This document shows positions 10,541-20,470 of a stretch of DNA of 64,000 bases, piece by piece. The notes beneath the pieces are model-generated. The model was not told where the DNA came from and made no database searches. It worked only from the letters and a program-made list of their open reading frames with translations. Source of the DNA: Azorinus chamasolen. Taxonomy: Eukaryota > Mollusca > Bivalvia > Cardiida > Solecurtidae. Where the stretch lies: positions 75,794,239-75,858,238 of the forward strand of contig OY755246.1 of the NCBI GenBank assembly GCA_963576725.1, written 5' to 3'. How positions within the stretch are numbered: the stretch's first letter is position 1; each line of letters opens with the position of its first letter. A program made the position numbers and the translations under genes.

Positions 10541-10769
10541 AGGTTCAGAATTTTAGTAAACACACTGGTTTTAAATATTATTGTTCAGTGGATTATGCTA
10601 ATTTAGATTCAAGAGATATGTTGAACGACCTATAACTTCAAATATTTTCAGATGAATGTATAAAAGCTTTTAGACTTTATTACGACACGACAGTACATCA
10701 ACAGAAATAACAGTTGAGAACTATTTAAACCCTTATCTGCTACATGTATCTCTGACCTGATTCGTAATT
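10541..10769. other. unassigned spacer between two arrays
   Basis: AT-rich sequence with no recognisable element or gene. Confidence 0.5.
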
Positions 10770-11345
10770 GCACAGAGCTTGGAGCCACGTGATGAGCTAT
10801 GTAGATCAAAGAGCTTGAAGCCACGTGATGAGCTATGTAGATCAAAGAGCTTGGAGACACGTGGTGAGCTATGTAGATCAAAGAGCTTGAAGCCACGTGA
10901 AGAGCTATGTAGTTCAAAGAGCTTGGATCCATGTGAGGAGCTATGTAGTTCAAAGAGCTTGGAGCCACGTGAGGAGCTATGTAGTTCAAAGAGCTTGGAG
11001 CCACATGAGACACTGTGTAGCTCAAAGACCTTGGATCCACGTGAGGAGCTATGTAGATCAAAGAGCTTGTATCCACATGAGACACTGTGTAACTCAAAGA
11101 GTTTTGATCCACGCGAGGAGCTATGTAGCTCAAAGAGCTTGGATCCACATGAGGAGCTATGTAGCTCAAAGAGCTTGGATCCACGTGAGGAGCAATGTAG
11201 CTCAACGAGCTTGGATCCACGTGAGGAGCTATGTAGCTAAAAGAGCTTGGATCCACATGAGTCACTATGTAGCTCAAAGAGCTTGAATCCACGTGAGGCG
11301 CTGTGTAGCTCAAAGAGCTTGGATCCTCGTGAGGCGCTGTGCACA
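10770..11345 (+). repeat. 36-bp minisatellite array (open in several frames)
   Basis: About 16 copies of a 36-bp unit containing GAGCTTGGATCCACGTGAGG and AGCTATGTAGCTCAAA. Because 36 is divisible by three, three overlapping ORFs of 129, 153 and 239 codons appear on both strands. They consist only of the repeated 12-residue translation and are not supported as genes. The unit includes the TTGGATCC segment of GGATCC-type elements. Confidence 0.93.
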
Positions 11346-11600
11346 TTATAGCTCGGCGTCTCATCAAGATCCCATCAGTCTGTCACTCAAGCAACAGTTT
11401 CTCAAAGCTTGATCGATTCGGGAGTAGTGCACCAGATCCTTATTTGGGTAGATTTTAATATCAAGCCAAGGATAACCGTTGGTCCGCTCACCGCGACCTT
11501 CCTGACATATACAAACAGTTTGGATCCAGGTGAACCTCCGAGTAACTTGGCAGGATCCTTGCTGTTTGACACTTGGTAGAGAGTTTCACAAACGTTTTAA
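11346..11600 (+). mobile_element. GGATCC-type element remainder and second hairpin
   Basis: After the array come CTCGGCGTCTCATCAAGATC and AAAGCTTGATCGATTCGG, the usual GGATCC-type flank. A second hairpin follows at about 11505..11575 (ACAAACAGTTTGGATCCAGG). Confidence 0.65.
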
Positions 11601-11934
11601 AGTCAGAATACTGCTCAAAAAAGGTAAAATATTGCGTTATTTTCGGTATTCATGCGAAAAGAATAGCTAAAATTATAGCAGATTAGCCAATATAGTCACC
11701 GAACGCATGTAAATGCCACAGAACATCAGACATTGAGGATGCATAATTTTTCCCGGCAGCCTAAGGATTAATATTCGAATATAATTAAGCCGGTGTAATA
11801 AAACTTGTATCGGGCATAATTGATATTTAGGACCCAAACTATTGATAGTCTGACCGTGCTGTTGAAAAAATGCAACATAAATGATCTGTGATAACTGAAG
11901 TTGAAAATATATTTTAATCTATCCCTGTTGCATT
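11601..11934. other. unassigned AT-rich sequence
   Basis: No recognisable gene or element boundary. Confidence 0.5.
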
Positions 11935-12136
11935 TCTTGTTAGATATTCAGACACCAAGAATAGTAATTGGATGATTTTTATAACGACACACGCAATCAG
12001 AAATATTTAGCCAAAGACAAAACTGTTAAATCATATTTATATTACTTCTAAGCAAACAAATGAGCCGCCTAATATCGGTATACTCTGTTTGCAAATGCGT
12101 AAAAAGGCGTTTATATGAAGTAAGGTGCTAATATTT
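11935..12136 (+). mobile_element. TTAA-A element, degenerate
   Basis: Retains AAAGACAAAACTGTTAAATC, AGCAAACAAATGAGC, TACTCTGTTTGCAAATGCGT and AAAGGCGTTTATATGAAG in the TTAA-A order. Both TTAA ends are mutated. Confidence 0.65.
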
Positions 12137-12394
12137 TAGATTTGAACTATTTGATGCTTTGACCATGTTAATGCAACATAACTGTAACAACTTAAGTCAA
12201 TGATATTTTCTACCAACAAGAGTTTTAACAGCAGGCTAAACGTTAAAACCCATTTTGTATTTTGACAAATTACATGATAGCAGCATTAGTAATGAAAATT
12301 GAGTTTGAACAAGGCAGAGGCATAAACATTTGAAATTTGCATTGATATTAAATTGAACTCGCCCCGTGCTACACAAAACCCGGCTGACACTTCT
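12137..12394. other. unassigned AT-rich sequence
   Basis: No recognisable gene, array or element. Confidence 0.5.
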
Positions 12395-13085
12395 AAACAC
12401 TTGGATGTGGATAAGACGACGTTCAGTGTCTCATCTGGATTCAAGATATCCGACAAAGGGACAATAGTATCTTAACCGTTAGAAGATATCGGACATAGAG
12501 ACAATAGTATCTTAACCGTTAGAAGATATCGGCCATAGGGACAATATTATCTTAAACGTTAGAGATATCGGACATAGAGACAATAGTAGCTTAACCGCTA
12601 GAAGATATCGGACATAGGGACAATAGTATCTTAACCGTTAGAAGATATCGGACATAGAGACAATAGTATCTATACCGTTAGAAGATATCGGACATAGGGG
12701 CAATAGTATTTTAACCGTTAGAAGATATCGGATATAGGGACAATAATATCTTAACTGTTAGAAGATATCGGAGATAAGGACAATAGTATCTTGACCGCTA
12801 GAAGATATCGGACATAGGGACAATTGTATCTTAACCGCTAGACGATATCGGGCATAGGGACAATAGTATCTATATCGTTAGAAGATATCGGACATAGGGA
12901 CAATAGTATCTTAACCGCTAGAAGATATCGGACATAGGGGCAGTAGTATCTTAATTGTTAGAAGATATCGGACATAGGGACAATAGTATCTTAAATCTCG
13001 ATCTATTACAATTTTCACTTATTTCCAACTCGTTCAAACTTCTGAGAAACTTTCGAACGAGTATCAAACAACTTAGATCGATTTA
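12395..13085. mobile_element. GGATCC-type element hosting a 40-bp array
   Basis: The left flank (GTGTCTCATCTGGATTCAAG) and right flank (AACTCGTTCAAACTTCTGAG, GAGTATCAAACAACTTAGAT) are both recognisable GGATCC-type sequence. The array lies between them, so it expanded inside or beside the element. Confidence 0.55.
12445..12995 (+). repeat. 40-bp minisatellite array
   Basis: About 14 copies of a 40-bp unit containing GAAGATATCGGACATAGGGA and CAATAGTATCTTAACCGTTA. Point differences among units are few. No ORF of note. Confidence 0.94.
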
Positions 13086-13182
13086 AGCTGTTTACAAGTG
13101 ACAGTCAGGTGGAGCTTATCAGGCTAAGGGTTAAGCTGTTTGCAAGTGACAGTCAGATGGAGCTTAGCAGGCTAAGGGTTAA
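13086..13182 (+). repeat. two tandem copies of a 48-bp segment
   Basis: AAGCTGTTTACAAGTGACAG to CAGGCTAAGGGTTA is repeated once with minor changes. Its end resembles the CAGGCAAACGGTTAA terminus of GGATCC-type elements. Confidence 0.8.
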
Positions 13183-13234
13183 CAGAGACTATGATTCGTG
13201 ATCCAGGAAATACTTCAAGCGAAATCTACGAAAG

Positions 13235-13450
13235 ACCGGGGGTGGCTTCAAACTTCAAACGTCACACCTCAAACCCCAGACATCATACTTCACACTTCGA
13301 ACTTCAAACTTCACACTTCTCAATGATTATCCGTGCATCCGTGCACATTGATTAGCCGATGACGTCAAACCCCGTGCTAGAAAAATTGTGATGTTTGAAG
13401 TGTGAAGTGTGAATTTTGAATTTTGTAGTTTGAAGTGTGAAGTGTGAACT
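13235..13450. repeat. inverted repeat built of short TTCAAACTTCACACTT units
   Basis: The left arm (about 13240..13320) repeats CTTCAAACTTCACACTTC-like units. The right arm (13390..13450) repeats TTTGAAGTGTGAAGTGTG. The spacer is about 70 bp. Each arm is itself a short tandem repeat, so the whole can form a large imperfect hairpin. Confidence 0.8.
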
Positions 13451-13528
13451 ATAATGTATAAATGTTTTATAAGATTTTAGTAGAAAGTGAGTATAGTGAA
13501 ATGTCACCATCGGTCTTTAGTAGACATA

Positions 13529-14150
13529 TAGCTCGAACAATTTGACCTGGACCCTCACCTTTATGCAGAATACATAATGAGAGAGATGACGCTGTATAAA
13601 TAAAACTCCGCCGGTAAATCGTGAAGTCTGTTCTCGCTGAAATAAACCCGTGCATATGTAATAGATACAGTACGAGTCTTACTACCAACGTGTCTTCTTA
13701 CAACCGTTATCAGGACAGTTTGTTCGCATGACCGAAGACGTGTCCGAGGCGTCTTACGGTTGTAAGAAGACACTTTGGTAGTAAGACTCGTACTGTATCT
13801 ATTACTTGTACGACAGTACGTTGTAGACTTTTAATTTTGATTAAAAATGAATATTTCACAAATGAGTACAAAATGTTTTCCCCTTGGTTCACCCAATTCA
13901 AATCCTAGGTAGATAGGTTTTAACCACAAGAATCACGTGCGTACAAAAGTGTCCACTTACAACCGTTATCAGGACACTTTTTCAATAGTTTTGCTGGGGG
14001 TCTGTCGTACAAGTAAACCATACAATCACGAGTGTGTCCATGCATAGTTGCTTACCGGGACAGGTGCCGATGATAAACCCGTGCAATGTTACGAATTTTT
14101 ATTTATGCAAATAAGGTAGGTCAGGGTGCAGGTCAAATTGTTCGAGCTAT
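13529..14150. mobile_element. putative ~620-bp inverted-repeat element
   Basis: 13529..13580 (AGCTCGAACAATTTGACCTG) is the reverse complement of about 14100..14150, with divergence near the inner edge. Inside are the palindrome 13658..13806 and a further copy of its CTTACAACCGTTATCAGGAC motif at 13957..13978. No target duplication is obvious and no ORF of note is present. A non-autonomous element of unknown family is the simplest reading. Confidence 0.55.
13658..13806. repeat. 149-bp palindrome
   Basis: Arms GTAATAGATACAGTACGAGT through CTTCTTACAACCG and the reverse complement ending GTACTGTATCTATTAC flank a loop of about 50 bases. ORFs crossing it on the minus strand are palindrome artefacts. 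Confidence 0.85.
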
Positions 14151-14451
14151 ACGACGGCTTTATGCAGGTCGCAGGTAAGGCTGGAAGCTCCGACACGAGT
14201 TGTCAGCATTCTGTTTGACCTGTATTTAGCTGTCACATCGATTAAGGTTCCAATTTAGAGACAGATTGATTCACGTTATCTTGAAGTAATTCATATGGTC
14301 CCTTAAAATTCGAGATATCGAGTTTCTACTGTATTTCGATCATAATTGACATTTGTCATAAAACAAAACAACTAGTGTGTTAGATTTAATATTTGGAATC
14401 TACGGACGTTTTATTAAATATAATACTTCGACCCTATTTTTTTTTCCAGAG
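14151..14451. other. unassigned AT-rich sequence
   Basis: No gene or repeat is recognised except the outer edge of the inverted-repeat element. Confidence 0.45.
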
Positions 14452-14735
14452 AACCAACCAGCTGCTTTATTCTTTGAAATTGGCACAGTAGGGATGAACT
14501 ATTAGACTAACAAACCAGCTAGTTCGTTCTTTGAAATAGGCACAGTAGGGATGAGCTATTAGACTAACAAACCAGCTAGTTCGTTCTTTGAAAAAGACAC
14601 AGAAGGGACGAAAAAATAGATTTAACAAATCAGCTGTTTGGTTCGTTGAAAGAACAGCAACACAGAATTGAAATATTAGATTTAACAAAACAGCTGTTTG
14701 GTTCTTTAAAAAGGCACAGCAGACGAACTATTAGA
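14452..14735 (+). repeat. ~59-bp tandem array, 5 units
   Basis: Five units with TTAGACTAACAAACCAGCT and TTCTTTGAAATAGGCACAGT, increasingly divergent to the right. The 73-codon minus-strand ORF is a repeat artefact. Confidence 0.9.
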
Positions 14736-15104
14736 TATCGAGCAATATTTGAACAGCTCTTATTCTTTATGGAATGTTTTGGATTGAGTAAACGTGTGAT
14801 CGAACTTCAATTCCAGCTGAAACTGTATGTTACTATGAGTGTTGAAAAAGCAAAATGAGTGGCTTTGTTCATGGGTACTGTGAATAATGGAGATCTGGCA
14901 AACTGAACTTCTAGTGTAACCAAATATTCAGGAAAGTCTCGAAGGACCATTCTAATTGAATACAAAGCAGGAAGTTGGCGGTGGAGATTTTGTTTGCATG
15001 ACCATAATTACCAACCCTTTCAACGCGGCATTCTCAAATTCGCTATTCCAAAGTTCAGGTCAAGCTTCTCATGAATATTCAATGATCCTTTTCAAAAGGA
15101 AAAT
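14736..15104. other. unassigned sequence
   Basis: No supported gene or element. Confidence 0.5.
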
Positions 15105-15195
15105 GTAAAATTACAAACAGTGCAGTCCATGGAGAGAGGACTCCTCTACGAGCATACGAGCCATCTCGTCTGGGTTTACACTGTTTGTAAAGGAT
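15105..15195. repeat. hairpin of the TTAA/GGATCC type
   Basis: ACAAACAGTGCAGTCCATGG and TGGGTTTACACTGTTTGT pair around a degenerate centre (GGACTCCTCTACGAGC). Confidence 0.6.
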
Positions 15196-15284
15196 ATTAT
15201 TTAGTGACTCGTTTTTCGCAATGAAAAGTGAAAGGTCAGTATGCTGTTCGTGATTTGTTTGTTCTTGTTTGAGTGGCATAAACA

Positions 15285-15395
15285 TGCATGTTATGCCACA
15301 ATGTGCATGCCAGAAACCATGCCACAAAACCATGCCAGAAACCATGCCACAAAACCATGCCACAATGTGCATGCCAGAAACCATGCCACAAAACC
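15285..15395. repeat. short CATGCCA-rich array
   Basis: Alternating CATGCCACAATGTG, CATGCCAGAAAC and CATGCCACAAAAC blocks, with a ~60-bp block repeated almost exactly. The 96- and 115-codon minus ORFs run through it and are not credible genes. Confidence 0.85.
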
Positions 15396-15479
15396 ATGAT
15401 ATAGCGAACACCCAAATAAGTATCATTATCGCTCTTTAACACCAACTGATGCTTCATACAACGCACAACGTGACAAGCA

Positions 15480-15575
15480 TATAGAAAACTTCCGTGGAAA
15501 CCTTCTGCATGATCTGCACCCTGCATTAACCAATCATCTGCCTACAATTTTCTCAATTCCTCTTTCACTTGACCA
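15480..15575. mobile_element. pogo-like element, right half
   Basis: CCTTCTGCATGATCTGCACC and CTGCATTAACCAATCATCTG resemble the right half of the pogo-like miniature elements. The TA-flanked ends are not seen. Confidence 0.5.
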
Positions 15576-15805
15576 TTTACGCCATTCTACGCCTTTGCAA
15601 ACAGAGTAGACCCAGACCAAACGGCTCCTGTATAAGCCGTCCGATCAGCTCTGCTCTGTTTGCTTGTGAAATAATATACGTGACTCCATAGTTTCTGCAA
15701 TGGGCAACCTTTCCTATGTTTATATAGTTACCATTACAAGAATGCATATAATTAATATTCATGACGTCGGTATTTCTTACATGAATATTTACAGAATAAA
15801 AATTT
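15576..15805 (-). mobile_element. TTAA-A element, minus strand
   Basis: Read on the minus strand it has the left-end landmark AATATTCATGTAAGAAATAC, the GACGTCATGAATATTAATTA segment, CATTGCAGAAACTATGGAG and the full central hairpin (15600..15660). Terminal TTAA sites are mutated. Confidence 0.7.
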
Positions 15806-16111
15806 AAAGGTCGAATTAGCGAGGCTTAATTGTATTTCAAACTGTTTATTCTGATGTGCCAAGTTTAAAGCAGTGATACCCATTAGGGAGTTTAGCAAGA
15901 AATCCTGACACTCGAAATCCTGATACTCAGTCAAAAATAATGTGTACTTTTCTTCACCCCTTTTCAATATTTTCCACGTTATGGTTAGTGTCACGTGATT
16001 TGTAGTTCCAGTAAAATCTTTGGTATACCATACAATAGTGTAATCAATTGTACATGTTACCATTTCGACATATAACATTGTCTTCGAATATTTCTTCTTT
16101 GCATCGAGCAA
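15752..16111 (-). CDS. unrecognised 119-codon ORF, possible exon or chance
   Basis: An open frame on the minus strand that lies between two TTAA-A elements. Its C-terminal ~20 codons run into the neighbouring element. A TTTACCAG-like acceptor lies just upstream (about 16119..16126). The translation includes VTCTIDYTIVWYTKDFTGTT and has unbiased composition, unlike the repeat-derived ORFs. No family is recognised and no partner exon is seen. Chance occurrence remains the most likely explanation. Confidence 0.15.
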   Translation of the reverse strand: MLDAKKKYSKTMLYVEMVTCTIDYTIVWYTKDFTGTTNHVTLTITWKILKRGEEKYTLFLTEYQDFECQDFLLNSLMGITALNLAHQNKQFEIQLSLANSTFKFLFCKYSCKKYRRHEY

Positions 16112-16147
16112 ATTTAACCTGGTAAATTTATATATATACTATATTGT

Positions 16148-16344
16148 ACCATCCCTTTCCTAAATGAATATACAAGAAATAATGTATGCTGAATATTAAT
16201 TAGGTTATTATTTGTCTCATAATGACATATGCAGAAATGAACAAAGTAAGGTCCTGGCAACATCTGCACAATCAGATATATATACATGTAAACAAACACA
16301 GCTGACTCTGATCAGACGTTCCCGACTATGGAATCAAGGGTTAA
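16148..16344 (+). mobile_element. TTAA-A element
   Basis: Starts CCCTTTCCTAAATGAATATA, has AAGAAATAATGTATG, GAATATTAATTAGGTTATT, a degenerate hairpin (TGATCAGACGTTCCC) and ends AAGGGTTAA (TTAA 16341..16344). Confidence 0.7.
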
Positions 16345-16726
16345 GCATTTAGAATGAATTTCGCTTTATGCTTTTAGACTGTCGACGAACACATTTAAGA
16401 AGCATTGCAAAGTGCGCATGGACTCAAGCACAACATTTATGAAATAAAACACACAGCTCATGCAAAACTTCATTTCTTAAATGACACCATTATTTATGTT
16501 ATAATTAAATTTTCGTAGCGTCTACTCCATAGATACGCTTTCATAAGCCATTTCAACTAAATCTTCAAGAACGGATGGCAGTTTTCAGCACATTACTCCA
16601 TAGGTACGCTTTTGGAAACAGGTCCGTCCTAGATCAGATGGTCCGTTAGAGTCTGCTCTCTTTGCGTATGGAATAATATAAATATATAAACAGCATGGCT
16701 AATAGTCAGGATATGAATAGTCCTGA
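16345..16726. other. unassigned sequence with degenerate hairpin
   Basis: A decayed TTAA-A hairpin is visible at about 16610..16685 (CTAGATCAGATGGTCC, GAGTCTGCTCTCTTTGC). Nothing else is recognised. Confidence 0.5.
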
Positions 16727-16964
16727 TATTATTATTTCGTACATTGGTCTTATCTGTTAAGGTATGTCACATGATATTATTATTTCGTACATTGGTCTTA
16801 TCTGTTAAGGTATGTCACATGATATTATTATTTCGTACATTGGTCTTATCTGTTAAGGTATGTCACATGATATTATTATTTCGTACATTGGTCTTATCTG
16901 TTAAGGTATGTCACATGATATTATTATTTCGTACATTGGTCTTATCTGTTAAGGTATGTCGCCA
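16727..16964 (+). repeat. 48-bp tandem array, nearly identical units
   Basis: About five copies of a 48-bp unit (ATTATTATTTCGTACATTGG, TCTTATCTGTTAAGGTATGT, CACATGAT) with no visible differences among the internal copies. Such homogeneity implies recent expansion. The 77-codon ORF is an artefact of the 16-residue period. Confidence 0.96.
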
Positions 16965-17366
16965 TTCTTCCTGTTGACAGGTATAACGAATATACAATTT
17001 CATGTAGCAAATTTTACATAATAAATATCGTCCTTCTGGGCCTTTCGTTTAGTCGCAGAGCGCTCGCAAACACTCGTTGTTGTTATCTGTATAGTATACA
17101 ATTGAAACCTTTAACCTTATTTCCCTAATTACCCTGGTTTCCCTGATTTCCCTGAGTTCCTTGGTTTCCCTAATTTCCCCTGATTTCCCTGGTTTTAACC
17201 CTTATCCGGTTATCTGCGACTTCGCCGTCATTTGTAAAAAGTTTCCCAAAAGCTTGAACGAATATGAGGTTGTCAAAATTACACCAGGTCCAAATTTGGA
17301 CGGAGATTATTTTGTTATAGGGGGCTAAGTGTATGCATATTGCAGCACACCCAACTGGTGAATGTT
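16965..17366. other. low-complexity TTTCCCTGA tract and GGATCC-type flank
   Basis: 17122..17192 is a run of ATTTCCCTG/GGTTTCCCT variants. 17240..17310 matches the CAAAAGCTTGA(T/A)CGAAT flank of GGATCC-type elements. No gene. Confidence 0.6.
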
Positions 17367-17890
17367 TAACCCTTCTCATGCTGGATATTCAAATGTGTAT
17401 ATATCCACTGTGAATATTAATTAGGTGATTTAATCTATAAGTTGATCAAATGTAGCCACTTGAATAGCATTGCAAATAGTGCAGACTCACGTGCGACCGC
17501 CCCCGGTCTCATATAGGTGTACATTGCTTGGAAATGAAGATATACCCGCGCATAGCACGGGAAGGGTGACGCCGTTAATAAAACTCACAGGAATAGTGAT
17601 AACGAAAACATAACTTGTACATTTTATTATCAGGTTATTGAATTATCACAGTTTGGTGCTGGCGTACAACCCTTTTGAAGTTTCAAAACAGTCATATCAA
17701 GCATAATAAAGTGATTGTAAAATTAGAAACATGCATGCATTTTACAGCCAATTCAATTTTGATAACGATGATGATCACTTTAAGAGCTTAAAAAGACGAA
17801 CTTCGTTACATATCTGTGCTCTTATTTCAGATGTTTTGATATTTGTGATATATTTGATGGCATCATATTCGTTCTTAACGATCATGCTCT
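17367..17890. other. TTAA-A left-end fragment and unassigned sequence
   Basis: 17367..17450 starts TTAACCCTTCTCATG and has GTGAATATTAATTAGGTGAT, a TTAA-A left end without its right half. The remainder up to the array is unrecognised. Confidence 0.5.
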
Positions 17891-18255
17891 GTTGTTATGG
17901 GAGGGTAATGTTGTTATGGGAATGTTCTATTGTTATGATGGGATGTTCTGTTGTTATGGGGTGTTCTGTTGTTATTGGAGTGTTCTGTTGTAATGGGAGT
18001 GTTCTGTTGTTATGGGGGTGTTCTGTTGTTATGGGGGTGTTCTGTTGGTATGGTTTTTTTCTGTTGTATGGGGTGTTCTGTTGTTATGGGGTGTTCTGTT
18101 GGTATGGGGTGTTCTGTTGTTATGGGGGTGTTCTGTTGGTATGGGGTGTTCTGTTGTTATGGGGGTGTTCTGTTGGTATGGGGTGTTCTGTTGTTATGGG
18201 GGTGTTCTGTTGGTATGGGGGTGTTCTGTTGCATGGGGTGTTCTGTTGTTATTGG
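17891..18255 (+). repeat. 18-19 bp GT-rich minisatellite
   Basis: About 19 units of TGTTCTGTTGTTATGGGG with GGTATGGGG variants. Three overlapping ORFs (83-202 codons) rich in Cys, Val and Gly come from this array and are not genes. Confidence 0.94.
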
Positions 18256-19072
18256 AGTGGTAGAAAAGAAATGCAACTCCATTTGCATCTCGCTTTACAT
18301 GTTTCTTTTGCATGTCAAACATTACAAACTCAAATTTAAATACCTTGCGGAATATAGTGTCTTAATCAAATTTCAGGAACCATTTAGTTATTTGTGACAT
18401 TTTAAACTACTCGTAGCATTAAGGGTAAAACTGGTTGGATATAATATGGTAAAAGTGGATGAAATCAGGATCGATATGAAAGGTAGGAGTACACTTGGCT
18501 TACGCCGTACAAACTCGCCCCGTACTTCATTCTCAGTGCCAGGTACTTCGGCATCATAAATTCAGTGCTTTGAATTATAAGAATTGAATAGCGATTAAGC
18601 CGATACTAGATGTCACGAGTAGTGTTGCACTGAACAGACACACTAAAGCCGAGTCTGACATTTTCTTTTTTCGCATTGCTGCTTTTGCTTTCGAAGGATC
18701 TCTCACTTTTAGAATTTATCAACTGAACTACAGCAAGTGTTACGTCCCGTACTTCATTCTCACTGTTGTTCTATTTCCAATGGTCTGTATACATTGATTG
18801 ATTATCTGGTGAAAATATCTTTACACAGACAGAATACAGATAAGAACGAAACTTAAATGGATACATATATGATTTTGAACTACAGTAAGTCGATACGATC
18901 TGTCTTATTACAGATAGGACAACGTACACTTTATGAGCATTAAGAAAGACGACTATTTACTGATATTTAGTCAAGCTGTAGCTTAACGCAAGACAATTAC
19001 AATGCAGAAAACCTAACTTTATTTACATAAATCTTCTTTGAATATTTCTATGTTTAATGAGTAGCTGGTTGG
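18256..19072. other. unassigned sequence, ~800 bp
   Basis: No gene recognised. The phrase CCCCGTACTTCATTCTCA occurs at 18527 and, shortened, at 18747, suggesting an old local duplication. One of the longer stretches without a visible mobile element. Confidence 0.5.
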
Positions 19073-19306
19073 TTAACCCTTTACTCCATGAATATTCATG
19101 TAAGAAATAATGACACCATGAATATTGATTAGTTAATTTTTAAAATGTCATGATAAAACAGAAGTTTTGGGCATGAAAGAAACATTTGAATAATTTTATA
19201 GGCAAACAGAACATAATCTGATCAGAAGGCTCCTATAAGAGCAGCCTGGTTGGTTTATAATGTTTGCAAATGCATAGAAATGCGTATTGATAGAGTAACT
19301 GGTTAA
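19073..19306 (+). mobile_element. TTAA-A element, complete
   Basis: 234 bp from TTAACCCTTTACTCCATG to TAGAGTAACTGGTTAA. The internal order is typical: GAATATTCATGTAAGAAATA, TGACACCATGAATATTGATT, GGCAAACAGAACATAATCTG, a hairpin with AAGGCTCCTATAAGAGC, then TGCAAATGCATAGAAATGCG. TTAA flanks both ends. This copy is a good type specimen. Confidence 0.85.
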
Positions 19307-19377
19307 CTGTTTACTCCGTGAGCACAGATAAGACGACTAGTGTTGGAGCAAATGTGTGAAATATATGACATAAAGTG

Positions 19378-19621
19378 TTAACCATTTTCCCTGTTCAATA
19401 TTCACCGAAGAAAACGGCATCATGAATATTTTATGGATTTTCATAATGTAAATGTGACCAGGAAGTGTTTTGCTTTGACAAAATCTGTAGAATCAGATCT
19501 ATATCAAATGAGTGGCAAACAGATTAGACCCTGATCAGATGGCTCCTATAGGAGCCGTCTGATGTGGGTCTACTCTGTTTGCAAATGCTTGAGAAGGTTT
19601 TTATATGAGGAAAAGTTTTAA
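19378..19621 (+). mobile_element. TTAA-A element, complete
   Basis: 244 bp, TTAACCATTTTCCCTG to ATATGAGGAAAAGTTTTAA. It carries GACAAAATCTGTAGAATC, AGATCTATATC and a well-paired hairpin CCTGATCAGATGGCTCCTAT / AGGAGCCGTCTGATG. Only 71 bp separate it from the previous copy. Confidence 0.85.
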
Positions 19622-19962
19622 AGGGCCAACATTGTATCCAAAATTAAGGGTACTTTTGAAATAGAAGTTTTATTTTTCTGCCATGGTGATATGATGCCAC
19701 TATAAACACTGAGTGTTAAACATACAAACATACTGATATTTGAGATGTCTTCCATCACGCTACACTTCAGTTTCTCTATTCTCTATTTAGTGTAATCATT
19801 CTTTCGATAAAACATCAATGGTTAGTCTAGAAAGAATAGACCATGTTTGTTTATACTGTATGATTGTGTGTTCACCATGACCATGCTGAAATAATGTATA
19901 TGATTGTAAATACTGTCCACAGAAGAGGGCCTTATACAAATTGATAATAAAAGTTTGGAAAG
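19622..19962. other. unassigned sequence
   Basis: No gene or element recognised; AT-rich. Confidence 0.5.
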
Positions 19963-20170
19963 TTAACTCTTTCCTCTCTGAATATTTACATAGGAATTAA
20001 CGACATCTTGGATATTAACTAGATTAACATTGACACAAGAACGTCTGGTCAGGGCAGAAACTAATCAATCATATCTATATTATTTCAAAAGCAAACAGAG
20101 CAGACGCAGATCAGACGGCTCCTACACGTGCAAAGTTGTAGAAAGACATACGTATGGAGTAAAGGATTAA
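19963..20170 (+). mobile_element. TTAA-A element, right arm shortened
   Basis: TTAACTCTTTCCTCTCTG to GTATGGAGTAAAGGATTAA. The hairpin left arm (AGCAGACGCAGATCAGACGG) is present, but the right arm is missing between CCTACACG and TGCAAAG. It abuts the next element at its TTAA. Confidence 0.8.
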
Positions 20171-20384
20171 TTAACCCTTTCGCTGTCAAACTCTGTCGTC
20201 TGCTAACTTTGTCGTCTGCTATAAACTTTCATTTTTTTATTTTCTTCATTTTTGTTTCAAAAACATAGTAACAGTAACAAACAGTTTGGATCCTGATGAG
20301 ACGCCGAGTTACTCGGCGTCTCATCTGGATCCAAACTGTTTGCATAGGTAATCACAGATCCGGCATTGGCAGCGAAAGGGTTAA
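20171..20384 (+). mobile_element. TTAA-B element, complete
   Basis: 214 bp, TTAACCCTTTCGCTGTC to GGCAGCGAAAGGGTTAA. A perfect-looking hairpin AAACAGTTTGGATCCTGATG ... CATCTGGATCCAAACTGTTT with apex GCCGAGTTACTCGGC lies near the right. A second copy with small indels is at 43267..43471. TTAA flanks and CCCTTT ends fit a piggyBac-type miniature element. Confidence 0.88.
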
Positions 20385-20470
20385 TATTCATAGAGAAAAC
20401 TGGGTTTACACGAGGTTCACTGCAATGCAAACAGTGTAGTTGCTGTTTCAAATGGTGTAAAGACTTGCTC

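Noticed and set aside
10648..11367. 239-codon minus ORF (and 153/129-codon plus ORFs)
   Set aside because: All three are translations of a 36-bp tandem array; the 12-residue period and openness on both strands follow from unit length divisible by three.
17731..18397. Cys/Val-rich ORFs of 83-202 codons resembling a membrane protein
   Set aside because: They are produced by the 18-19 bp GT-rich array.
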